Positions 52,884-62,540 of a DNA stretch of 64,000 bases are shown in pieces. The stretch is from positions 24,564,656 through 24,628,655 of the forward strand of contig CM055103.1 of the NCBI GenBank assembly GCA_029204225.1. Direction: 5' to 3'. The stretch comes from Diphasiastrum complanatum (taxonomy: Eukaryota > Streptophyta > Lycopodiopsida > Lycopodiales > Lycopodiaceae). The notes beneath the pieces were generated by a model, which saw only the letters and a list, made by a program, of their open reading frames with translations, was not told the DNA's origin and searched no databases. Position numbers and translations under genes: made by a program. Numbering within the stretch: position 1 is the stretch's first letter; the number at the start of each line of letters is the position of its first letter.

Positions 52884-54043
52884 GATTCTAATGTTTCTTC
52901 AACTTTTAGGTTCTGTCCTAAAGCACTTAGCACTCACTTTTCTCTCAACAAATGATAGATAAAGAGATCTATGAAGATTTAGGACCCTAAAACACTTCTA
53001 TCTTGAACCTAGATGGTTTCCAAGCATAGAAAGGAAGATTGAAACACATGCAACACTTTGCACACACTAAGAATGGATTACAAAATCAAACCAACCTGAA
53101 CACACTCTTGCTTAAGCTCTCAAACTTTCCAGCAAGTGACCAAATCAAGTTATGGTGTGAAGAGTTACTTGCATTCTTAGAAAATACCCAAAACTAGGAT
53201 GCCAAGATTACCTAGTAATGAACAAACTTGATCAACATATGATCAACACACTAAGATATTGATTCAAACTGTAAAACCACATGTAAACCACACTTCTAAA
53301 AGTTTATAAACTCCAGCAAGTGATAAATACAAGATTTAGAGGTGAATGAATGAGCACACTTAGTGAATCACAAGACTAGCTTCACTATCTTGTCAAATCT
53401 TGGTGTTTAGATGTAGATCTAAGATCACTTCACATGAGAATGTTCCTCAACCTGTTAAGAACCTGAAAACACACTTGCATAATGGTTAACACCTTCCAGC
53501 AAATGTTCCAATCAAATTACATAAGGAGAGTTACTTACATGCTCAACAAAGTACACCAAAATTTATGCCAAAATTGATGACAATCTTTACAATATGCTCT
53601 TCACAATGGAGCTTACAATATGTTCACCCAAAAAAGGGGATCTTTCATCCAAATGGGAGCCTTGCTCAGCCTTTAGGAGAATTACAACTCACTCAAAAGA
53701 GCATTTGTCATCCACTTAAGGAGAAGTTTCATCCACTTAAGGAGAGTGTTCATCCAAGAATGGAGATTGTCAACAATAGGATTGAAAAGAACATTGTTAG
53801 TATTGAATATGCACAAGCCTCACAATCACAAATGATTAGGTGTTATGATCTGATCCAAAATAGTTTCTTTTCAGCCTCTGATCTTCAATAGACCTGAAAT
53901 ATGCTTTTGATCCACAAGTTCAACTCACAAAACAAAGGCTAGTAAGATTTGATCAACAAAGCAATGCAAAATCATGCTAGAACTTGATCAAACATCCAAA
54001 TATCACCAAAAATGGAATACTTACTGTAAATAAAAGCCAACCA
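52884..54043 (-). other. Copia-AUT leader
   Basis: About 1.16 kb, nearly identical to the Copia-NA leader with only scattered single-base differences. It should contain the packaging signal. An antisense ORF at 53,565-53,891 is present here too. Confidence 0.75.
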
Positions 54044-54055
54044 GCTCTGATACCA
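54044..54055 (-). other. Copia-AUT primer-binding site
   Basis: TGGTATCAGAGC on the minus strand, touching the 5' LTR. Confidence 0.95.
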
Positions 54056-54710
54056 TGTGAAAAATTCAGATCCTAAGTGGATCTAAACTCCAAGATCATT
54101 GGCTTGAATGCTTGCACTCCAAACTACATAAGCTAGGAATTGGCAACACATTCTATGCTACCTAGAATGCAAAGAACTTGATCAAAAAGCATTTATCACA
54201 AATGGAAACTTCCATAAACATCAAGTGCGGCCCAAAATAGCATTATACAGTCCATAATACATCAGCCTACCACTTTTGGAAAGCACCTAAGATCATACAC
54301 AATAGCTTGAAGACAATACACACAACAATGCTCTCAATGGAGGAAGAAACAATGACAATGATCTATTGATCTCAATGAAGCATACAAAAGGTTTCTCCAA
54401 CCTGTTCTCCACGACTTCCCTACTATTTATGGATGAGGAAGATGACTCTCTCTCCTCTCTCTAAAAGGTACTTGACCCTAGATATTCCCTATATAGGAAA
54501 AATAGCTAAAAATGGCTTATATGACCAAAATACATCAAAATGGTCTCATTTTGAAGGGTATGAAGTTTGACACTTCATCATACTGAAAAAATACAGTAAA
54601 TAAAAACATTGTGGCCTGGTTCACACGTGTGAAACTCCAGAACCAAAACTATTTACAATTTTAGCCAATTTAGGCCTCAAACTAGCTAGGAAATGTTGAC
54701 AATTTTCACA
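54056..54710 (-). repeat. Copia-AUT 5' LTR
   Basis: 655 bp. The first ~245 plus-strand bases match the Copia-NA LTRs almost perfectly; the U3 half is diverged. TATA-like CCATAAATA on the minus strand at 54,424-54,432, in the same relative place as the TATA of Copia-NA. Palindrome TTCACACGTGTGAA at 54,620-54,633. Confidence 0.95.
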
Positions 54711-54715
54711 TTTTC
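54711..54715. other. Target-site duplication of Copia-AUT, right
   Basis: TTTTC, matching 48,281-48,285. Confidence 0.95.
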
Positions 54716-55714
54716 ACATAATGGCCTGGGTGGAGGACACTTCTCTACAGATATTATTGTTCGCAAACTTTTACAATCAGGTTGTTTGTGGCCTACGCTT
54801 CACAAGGACACAGAAAATTTTATTTAGACATGTGATGTTTGCCAGCGGGCATGACGACCTACTCGATAGATGGGGACCAGATTATGTTGGACCTATTCAC
54901 CCTGCCGCGTAAGGATCTCAGGCCCGATACATTATCGTCGCAACTGATTATATGACCAAGTGGGTTGAAGCCAAAGCTGTCAAAGTTGCTGATGCAAAAT
55001 CTATGGCCAAGTTTCTATATGAAAATATTATAATCAAAAGTTGGATGTCCGATTGAGATTGTCATTGACCGAGGTACACACTTTGTTAATCAAACAATAA
55101 AGTGTTTACTGGAAGATTTTTTTGTTATACACAAATTTAGTACTCCCTACTATCCCAGAGGGAATGGCCAAGCTGAATCTTCCAATAAGATTCTTTGCAT
55201 CATTATGACAAAGACAGTTGAAGCGATTTAGTCTGATTGGGAACATAAACTATATGCAGCATTATGGGCATTCAGAACCGCTTACAAAAATAGTACAAAT
55301 CAAACACCTTTTCAACTAGTTTATGGTCAAGATGTTGTCATGTCGATTGAATTTTTAATCCCATCCTTACGCATAGCAGCAACAGAACGATTAAATGATG
55401 ATAAGTCTTTTCAACTTCGTCATGAAACGTTGCACAAATTATGTGAACCCTGATTGATGGTAGTTCATGCCTTAGCTGTAGAGAAAGCACACCGCAAGGC
55501 ATGGCACGATTGTCGATTACACAAAAAAGATCTGAAACCAAGAGATCTGGCGTTGATGTACAAAACCAAGCTGATCAAGGGAAAGTTGAAGTTTACAGGT
55601 GAAGGCCCGTATAAAATGAAGGAAATCTTGAACTATAGCAAAATAATTCTTGAGCACTTGGATGGAAAACAATTTGATACTTCAGTGAATGGCAGCCAAT
55701 TACGCAAGTTTTGA
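54716..55714 (+). pseudogene. Gypsy-G integrase, continued after Copia-AUT
   Basis: Begins within the HHCC zinc finger (HNGLGGGHFSTDIIVRKLLQ, TCDVCQ). The core has all three acidic residues in separate frames or stop-broken readings: ATDYMTKWVEAKAVKVADAK, VIDRGTHFVNQTIKCLL and PRGNGQAESSNKIL. The C-terminal part is intact in 55,454-55,714 (ALMYKTKLIKGKLKFTGEGP, stop after SQLRKF). No chromodomain follows. The enzyme would insert element cDNA. Several stops (near 54,912, 55,055 and 55,230) inactivate it. Confidence 0.82.
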
Positions 55715-56220
55715 CAGTCTGCTCCGCCAGTTCAGCAAGCCTGATCTCAATACTTTTTTTAGATTTTAATTGTTTTTCAATTTTTTGTTTTCAGTTCTTT
55801 ATTTGATGAGATTTTTGGAAAAAGACAAAGAAAAAAAAAAGTAAAGCAAGCAATAAGAAAAGACTGATGAGCAAAAATCAGAAAGTCATCAGCATAGGAA
55901 AAAGGAAGCACAGTAATTTTTTGATGGAAAAAGACTTAGAAAATCACTATTTTGGTCAGATTTGGCCTATACAGTACCAAAAACCTTCACTGAACTCTCA
56001 GACTGTACATCCATTCTAGATTTATCTAATTTGAGGTGGGCAAAGGTTTCTGTCAAGAGGATATCTAGTTTTTGAGTTAGACAAAGTATCACTGATATGC
56101 CATTTTGAGAACCTTCGCCGAGCATCTTAACCTCATTATGAATCTTTGCCGACCTGCTAGATGATCTTAAAATGTTAAAATTAGGTTGTCCATAGGTTTA
56201 GATTGTGAAAAAATGCATTT
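55715..56220 (+). other. Region behind Gypsy-G integrase with CCTTCGCCGA-type words
   Basis: A purine-rich run (AAGACAAAGAAAAAAAAAAG at 55,822) is a possible polypurine tract. From about 55,980 the same CTTCGCCGA/TCGGCGAAG words as at 42.7-43.4 kb appear and continue to about 56,330. I could not align the two flanks as LTRs. Confidence 0.45.
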
Positions 56221-58980
56221 ATGACAGTACCTGGACGAAGGACCCTCTTGGGCGAAGGTTCATCCTTCGTCGGTCCTGAAAAACATTCCCCTGATAGGTT
56301 CAAATTTCCAAAAACCTTCGCCGAGATTTTTAAAGCCTATTTTTACAGTATTGTACATGCATGCAGGTTTTTTTCAGAACTGATCAGCCAAACTAGTATT
56401 CAGTGTAATGGACCCACCAAATTCACCTATAAGTTGACTGAATTCGATTTATTCCTCACTTGTGCTAGCGATGCTCTTGCAAATTTTTCTTGTGACCAAA
56501 GCCTTCAAAAATTTCTGCATTGCTTTCTGATACACTTTTACGCATTTTATATTTCCTTTTCGATTATCATGTCTTCTACCGATACTTCCCAGTCTCTGCG
56601 CTATACTATCCATCGTGATGTCCCATCTGCAATGGACATCATGATTCTTCCTAGCACAAGCATGGTCACTCAGTGGATGACCCTTGCGGAGCCACTGCTC
56701 ACTATAATGGGTATTCATGAGAGAGCCTTTTCGGGTCGCATCAATATGGATTTCATCACTCTTGCCTTCAGTACGTGGAAGGAAGAGAAATCCAAATTTT
56801 ATATCACTTTTCAGGGAGCCACACATAAGGTGCGCGTTGTTGAGACCGCCCTTGCAGCTATAGGTATAGCATCTAACATGCAGGACTCACCCAATCATAA
56901 GCATGCCAAACAGACCATCAAGCCATATATTGACCTCACCAACGATCTGCACTGGACCAATGACGGCTGCCTTTTGGAAGCCATCACTGAGCCTTCAATC
57001 CACGCTGTTGTCCAACTACTGAACAACTTTCTGATGGTTGGCAACCTCAGGAAAGACCCCATCACATCACAGATCCTCCATAGGATAGTGGAGTCCCACA
57101 CCAAGTTAGCCAAAGCCCCTCTTGAACCATATAATTGGTTCAAGACTGTTTTTGGTGAGCTCAAACGAGCTATTAAGGCCAATACTAAGCAGCAGTTTGC
57201 TGCCGGCTCTTTATTGTCCCTTTTAGCTACTTCTCACATAGAAAACATAATCCATGGCTTCCACCTGAATTCTATGCTTTTGGTCTACGAAGAAGCACCG
57301 GCCGAGTTATCTCACCAGGCCTCGAGTTCTCGTAGTCGTCATTGTCCACGCAGCGAGATTGTTATTCTTGACTCGCCTTCCGCATCACGACATTAGGCAT
57401 ACCTCATCAACTGCGCTTTCACCCCCTGTTTTTGTTCGCACTGAACTTCCCATTCTCCCAGTCTCTGATGCTTCCCTCATCTCTACTTCCATTCAAGGAC
57501 AGTCTGTGACCATTGGGCCTACCATTCCCATTACAGCTGCCCAGGCCGCTTCACCCCGACACACCGAAGCCACCTCACCAAACACACAGGTCTTCATGGA
57601 TATGTTTGATGATTCTGATCCCCTTAGGGCCACCAAAATTTTTGAAATGCCCTAGAGCCCTGCGCCCTTTGAGCTCAATCCCCTGGAAGAGGATTCGGAC
57701 ATATCCATGAATCTATTGTTGGTGTTGAAAATGTTAGCCAGCAATCTCATACGGAAGATAGTCCAACTGCATTTCGGGTTGACAAAGCTATAAGATCACC
57801 AAAACAGTTCGACGCCACAATGCCTGAAGGGTTTGAAGAGGAAGACCATTTTGAAGAAGAAGACGTAGTGGCATCTATTCCACACCAACCAAGGACAGAT
57901 CCATGAGGTCCTCCTACTGTTGCCACCTCCACAATCGTCGATTCTAGGGATGCTCTAGGTTTGGTTTCAAGCCTTGTGCAAGTGATCCAGTCGATGATGG
58001 ATAAGACGAAGGAAATGGAGCAGAGAATCTCTGATTTGGAGTCCGAAAACACTCTGATCAGCCAGAAACTTGTCCAGTTGGATCGAGAGTTGAAGATTGC
58101 CAAACAACACGAAGACAAGGCTGAAGCCAAAAAGAAGTTGGCCCAACAACAAGCTGATCGCTTGGAAGAATACATCAGCTCCCTGCAAAATGCCCTGACA
58201 ACCGCATAGGATCAGGTGGATAAGGTCATGTAGGATGCAAAGCAACAGGTGCAGCTGCTGAAGGGGCAATTACAAATGGCTGAACAAGATCGCACGTGGC
58301 TTCAAGGTGAATTGGATGCGACCACCCTTGAGCGTGATGCGTATCTTCAAACGCAAATACCAGATCATCCGGTCACACCGACGAAGTTTGCGTATTTGTT
58401 CAAAAAAGTGGAGACATACAAAGTGGCCCTTCAGGGATTTCAAGGCCGCTTTGACATATTAAGGAGCAGCTTCAACCGAGTTGGCAAAGGCTACCATCAC
58501 CACCTATTAAAATGCAGTCGCTAGAGTGTTGGAAGCCGAACCACAAATCCCCGTACCGATCATGTCGCAATTCTCCCCTCCGCGCCAAGAAGCCGTACCA
58601 ATGGATACAGGGGTTGATTCGAGCATGGACCATGGGGGGGCTCCAGATATAGCAGACCAAACGCCAACCATACCGGTACTACTTCTTCATCAAGGACAAC
58701 ACCTCTATTAAGAAGGCCCATCAGCATCGAAGACCAGATCCAGAACTTCTTAAAGCAACATCTGCATGAGTCCTCGCGTGGTGGATGGGTTCTAAAGTTT
58801 AAGACCTCCAAGTCTTACAGTTGGACCATCTCAGTGGATTTCCACCGCGCCTTACAAGCCTATCAACGAGAGTATGTCCACTCTCCAGATCCAACGGTGC
58901 GACAATCGGCAATGTTTGCTAAAGATCTAACTCTGTTGACGTCAATGGCAACCAGATGGAACGATTGCCACGAAAACATA
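56221..58980 (+). pseudogene. Long accessory ORF behind a gypsy integrase, coiled-coil protein
   Basis: The likely start is the ATG at 56,569 (MSSTDTSQSLRYTIHRDVPS), inside a frame open from 56,221. The N-terminal ~250 residues contain INMDFITLAFSTWKEEKSKF and VVETALAAIGIA, loosely like the plant mobile domain found in additional ORFs of plant gypsy elements; this is a pattern impression only. After a frameshift near 57,390 a Ser/Thr/Pro linker follows. 57,961-58,500 is a strong coiled coil (QRISDLESENTLISQKLVQL; QQADRLEEYISSLQ), with two stops near 58,208 and 58,232. The C-terminus (ISIEDQIQNFLKQHLHESS; VDFHRALQAYQREYV) runs into the TA repeat at 58,991. Roughly 790 codons in total, with at least three breaks. 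It could be the 3' additional ORF of Gypsy-G or the first ORF of another element. Confidence 0.6.
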
Positions 58981-58983
58981 AAT

Positions 58984-58990
<7 letters not shown>

Positions 58991-59041
<51 letters not shown>
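58991..59041. repeat. (TA)n microsatellite
   Basis: About 25 uninterrupted TA units. Confidence 0.97.
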
Positions 59042-59044
<3 letters not shown>

Positions 59045-59144
59045 TATACAACCATATATTATCTCATATGTGATTAAGGTTTTTAAATTAGTAAACTCCC
59101 CCCATGTTTATATTTTCTAAATTTAAGAAAAGGTTAAATCCCGC

Positions 59145-59335
59145 CGCCACTGGTGGGCCGGGGGGAGGGGAATATAAAAAAAAGTTTTTTTTCATTAGAA
59201 CCCCTGCCTCCCCCCCCCCCCCCAACGCCCACCCGCCGCATCGGGTGGCGGGAGGGAGGACCATTGAAATGAAGTTTTTTTTTTAAATCCGCCCCACCTC
59301 CCGCCCACCCGCCGCGGCGGGTGAGCAGGGGGGGG
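59145..59335. repeat. GC-rich block with palindromes and G/C runs
   Basis: Three GC-rich patches separated by T-runs. One has a C14 run followed by CCACCCGCCGCATCGGGTGG; another has the perfect palindrome ACCCGCCGCGGCGGGT near 59,316 followed by a G run of about 10. Sharply different from the AT-rich surroundings; potential hairpins and G-quadruplexes. Confidence 0.8.
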
Positions 59336-59934
59336 GGATAAATAACTTCTCCCCTTAGTTAAATTTAATTTTCAGTTAATATATGTATATATATAAATAT
59401 ATATAAATAAAACCATGAGAAAAGCAAAAAAAGGAAACAAGAAAATCTGAAATAAGTAGTTATGTTATGACACTGTAAATTATCTAGGGGGGTTTTATTT
59501 ATGTTTTCTATTGTCAGATTTCATAAACACTTATGGGACAAATGGGATGCCACATGTCATGAGGACATAAGATCTCAAGAAGACCCAAGATCTCCATTTT
59601 TTGGGGACCATTTTACAAAATGAAAGTTTATGCTCCCAATTTTTGTATAATTCACTAGTTGAAGTGTGTATATATAGATTGGAAAGTGTCAATGTTGCAC
59701 CAAATGCTCATGGGATTATTAAGTGCTTCAACTGTGCTCTCCTTTCTCCTCATCCCTTCCATGAACTTGCTAAAACATGAAAAAAAAAAAAAAAATATTG
59801 CTAAAAATGGTGTTAAATCCTAAAAGGAATCGTAATACAAAATTAAACCCTCTAAAAAACTTAAAACCCTATAAAAAAATCTAGAAAGCGTTGAAAGGAT
59901 TTAACCTTGATTAAAAAAAAAAAAATGGGATTGT
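59336..59934. other. Non-coding stretch
   Basis: AT-rich, with TATATATAG near 59,669 and A-runs. No gene recognised. Confidence 0.4.
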
Positions 59935-60140
59935 AAACTAGTAAAAGACTAGGGGCTATGGACTAAGGGAAAAGGGCTAGGGTTAAGGGCTAAGGGCCTA
60001 GGGGTAAGGGCCAAGGGCTATAAATTAGGGGTGAAATGCTAAGGCTAAAGGCCTAGGGGCAAGGGCCAACGGCCAACGGCTATGGGCTAAGGGCTACGAC
60101 TTAAGGGCCACTGGCTAAGGACCAAGAGCTAAGGGCCAAG
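59935..60140. repeat. Degenerate GGGCTAA-type minisatellite
   Basis: A succession of 6-9-base units such as AAGGGCT, AGGGTTA, AAGGGCC and TAGGGGC. The units resemble plant telomere repeat variants (TTTAGGG) but no perfect run is present. Confidence 0.8.
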
Positions 60141-60151
60141 GGTTCATAATT

Positions 60152-60999
60152 TTGTTACAGTCTCATAAATTTGTTTATTATACAAATTTATTATATGCTA
60201 ATTATACTTCCAATAGCATTGCAAATCCTAACATAAAGTGTACCTTTGATTTTTTTCAAGGTCACTACATGGACTGCTCGAGAGAAGATGTTCAAGTTGT
60301 TTTATTTTTTCGGAAAGAAGTGGTTGCATTTGGAAATGTCTCAACTGTTGAATTAAGTGGAACATGTTTTTTCAAAGAAGTTGGTATGGATAAAAGTGTG
60401 GTTCTAATTTCAAAGGTGTTTAAAATAGATTGTCCTTTGCCATATCCTCACGGCGATTTTGATCGCCTAGGAGACATTTACAACTATATTTCCATCGATG
60501 TCATTGCAGTAAAAAAATCTTGTGGGATAATGCAAATATTCTCAAAATGAATGAACTCGTTCTTGCCAAGTGTCCATTATACAACATTAATGACGTTGTT
60601 GATTGTATGGATTTGGAAGGGGTAGTAGTTTTCACTGCTAAATTCAAAGGCTACTATCCCAGTGAAAAAAACTTGCTTGTTATCATGAAGGTAACTTCAA
60701 CTACAACAGAAGGAAATATTGTGAATGCCATAATAGATGACGGAGACCCTTTCTACATGCAAAATCAAACAATGATTTGATGTTTGTCAAAGCTATCTTT
60801 GCACTCTAAAAAGAGAAAACATGTATCATTTAGTGGACCATTAAGTGAGTGTTTTACGTATTATTTTAAATGTTCAAATAGAAACAACATGATGAAAATG
60901 TTGAGCCATCCTTGTGGTTCAAAAAGGGGTAGCATCCAAAAAATGTTGACAACATCAGTAGATGTAGAAAATAGATTGCAATACAACAATATCAAGTAA
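60152..60999 (+). pseudogene. Unrecognised gene relic with one frameshift and one stop
   Basis: 60,152-60,550 reads MDCSREDVQVVLFFRKEV, VELSGTCFFKEVGMDKSVVL and LPYPHGDFDRLGDIYNYISI, then shifts at an A7 run near 60,512. 60,520-60,780 carries on plausibly (LAKCPLYNINDVVDCMDLEG, FKGYYPSEKNLLVIMKVTST), and after a TGA at 60,778 the frame remains open to 60,999. An AG acceptor-like site lies at 60,259 (TTTTTTTCAAG). Composition is ordinary globular protein; no motif I recognise. Likely a host-type or mobile-element gene that has recently decayed. Confidence 0.45.
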
Positions 61000-61107
61000 C
61001 TATAACTCGGATATCTTGATAGGAATCAAAGATATCTCTCAAGGTCGTAATATGTCAAGGTCAAGTAACTATAACTCGGATATCTTGACAAGAATCGAAG
61101 ATATTTC
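60993..61107. repeat. 69-bp tandem duplication
   Basis: CAAGTAACTATAACTCGGAT begins units at 60,993 and 61,062; both continue with ATCTTGA(T/C)A(G/A)GAATC. Ends at the LTR starting at 61,108. Confidence 0.85.
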
Positions 61108-61447
61108 TGTCAGAATAAGTAAGCCCAAGTTCCTCTCACAGTTCATGACTTTCCATGTTCAGCATTGATTTCGAGTTTTTTACTATCTTTGTGATAGTAT
61201 GCATGTGTGCTAGTTTGACGGTACATGTAGTGTAAGTTGGGACATGCATCCCGTAACGGGGACCGAACTATCATGCAGCAATACCCCACAAAAATTAGAC
61301 TGTGTATATATATCTTTTAGTCTCTTTTGTAAATATAGTTCAGAAGTGTTCTCTTGGGTTGGTGTGTGATCTCTCTTTGCTGCTTATCTGTTTGATAATA
61401 GATTGCTTGCAAATTAGCTAACTATATTGCCAGTAAGATCCTTGACA
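61108..61447 (+). repeat. Copia-H LTR
   Basis: 340 bp, begins TGTCAGAA and ends CCTTGACA (TGTCA/TGACA inverted ends), TATATATA at 61,305-61,312, and is followed directly by a tRNA-Met primer site, so it is a 5' LTR on the plus strand. No second LTR in the window. Confidence 0.8.
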
Positions 61448-61459
61448 TGGTATCAGAGC
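61448..61459 (+). other. Copia-H primer-binding site
   Basis: TGGTATCAGAGC, initiator tRNA-Met type, touching the LTR end. Confidence 0.9.
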
Positions 61460-62329
61460 CTGGGAGTGGAGCAGTTCGGTGTTAGCTAGAAGCCAAATTT
61501 TGGGAAAATTCGAAGAACTGTTTACGGTTAGTCACGCAAGCAATTCTTTGCCGAGCGGTTTGAAGCAATGGGTAGCAAGTAATAGGGTGACCTCAGAGCA
61601 TGCTATTTGGTCATCCATGAAGCACTCAGAGTGCAATTGTCCATCTTCTCAGCTATGAAAGTTTCCTCAGCTAGGGTGTTAAGAGAGAAAGTTGTTGATT
61701 TCTCATAATAGAAAACCAGTTTTGGAGCTATAAACTATTGACAGTGGATGCCCTAGAGTTTTTAAGAAGATGCTAGAAGGTTATAACAAGCCATGGAGCA
61801 GGGATTGCATTAAGTTGTGAAGATCAGGCAATTGTAGGTAGCCAAGGGTTTCAAGCTATACATGCTTGGATCTTTCCCTGTAGAAGCATATTTTTGAAAC
61901 TGAAAAAGGGTGTAGGTGGGCGATTCAGAGGTCTGAATCCATTGTCAAAGATCTGTGACCAGCCGCGAAAGAGTGTAGATGTTGGCTCGATTTACAACTA
62001 GACTCTTCTGGTTGTTCACCATAGTCTGAAAACCAGAGGAGAGAGATGGAGAGGGTCGCAACGGACAGGTCGTGCATGCCCAGAGGAGATAAACATTTTG
62101 TGTATGGAAGGGTCTAGCGGCCAGGGGAGCATGAATTAGTGCCCACATCGCTTATAGACCATTGGATCAAAGCTTTAGAAGATAGACGGCTGAGATTGAT
62201 CTCTCAAGGAGCAGTGTGGGCCGTTGGATCTCGTCTAATGGTGAGAATTGACTTGAAAGGTGCCCTGAAGAAGGCCTTAAGAAATTGAAGGGCTTTAAAA
62301 ATCCTCAATGTGAAATTGGAGTTGGGTCC
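61460..62329 (+). other. Copia-H leader remnant and junction
   Basis: About 0.9 kb without recognisable Gag; an ATGGGTAGCAAG start near 61,569 is followed at once by stops. The element is truncated before any coding domain and meets the inverted X element at about 62,330. Confidence 0.45.
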
Positions 62330-62527
62330 CCAAACTCATGAAGTTATAACATGATTTTGGTGTCATTTCGAAGGTCCCAAAGTTTGAGACTTTTTCAACA
62401 TGAAATATATACTAAAATAAAAGTATCTAGCCCTCTTTCACACGTGTGAAAGGTTAGATCCAAAATTGTGTACAAAAATTGCCAATTAAGGCCTCAAACT
62501 AGCTAGGAAATGTTGACAATTTTCACA
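62330..62527 (-). repeat. Partial 3' LTR of a Copia-NA-like element
   Basis: About 200 bases matching the U3 part of the Copia-NA LTR (CATTTCGAAGGTC, TTTCACACGTGTGAAA at 62,436-62,451, ending TTTTCACA at 62,527). R and U5 are missing. A polypurine tract (62,528-62,540) adjoins it. Confidence 0.85.
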
Positions 62528-62540
62528 CTCCCTCTTCAAT

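Larger units (their letters stand above)
48286..54710 (-). mobile_element. Copia-AUT: full-length young copia element
   Basis: 6425 bp. LTRs 48,286-48,936 (651 bp) and 54,056-54,710 (655 bp) differ by two substitutions and one 4-base indel by my alignment. TTTTC target duplications, tRNA-Met primer site, polypurine tract, complete Gag and a 1058-codon Pol with every catalytic residue I looked for. Gag and Pol are one base out of register (see the Pol entry). It is inserted in Gypsy-G just before the integrase zinc finger. It is the only element in the window with an intact Pol, so the best candidate helper for Copia-NA. Confidence 0.95.
43610..55714 (+). mobile_element. Gypsy-G: decayed Ty3/gypsy element interrupted by Copia-AUT
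   Basis: Gag, protease, RT, RNase H and integrase in gypsy order on the plus strand. The element is split at 48,285/54,716 by the nested Copia-AUT; removing the nested element and one 5-base duplication makes the integrase zinc-finger region contiguous. RT and integrase resemble the non-chromodomain plant gypsy lineages, and no chromodomain is seen. Frameshifts and stops are spread through all genes, so Gypsy-G is older than its guest. Confidence 0.85.

Noticed and set aside
55980-56568. A 3' LTR of Gypsy-G between integrase and the accessory ORF
   Set aside because: No TG...CA ends, primer site or alignment to the 5' flank could be found, so only the shared words are reported.
56449-57182. 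Minus-strand ORFs opposite the accessory ORF
   Set aside because: The plus frame is much longer and more protein-like; no motif on the minus strand.
58834-59051. Tyr-Ile repeat proteins
   Set aside because: Translation of the (TA)n tract.
61945-62148. Minus-strand 67-codon ORF
   Set aside because: Isolated, with no homology recognised and lying in a truncated copia leader.
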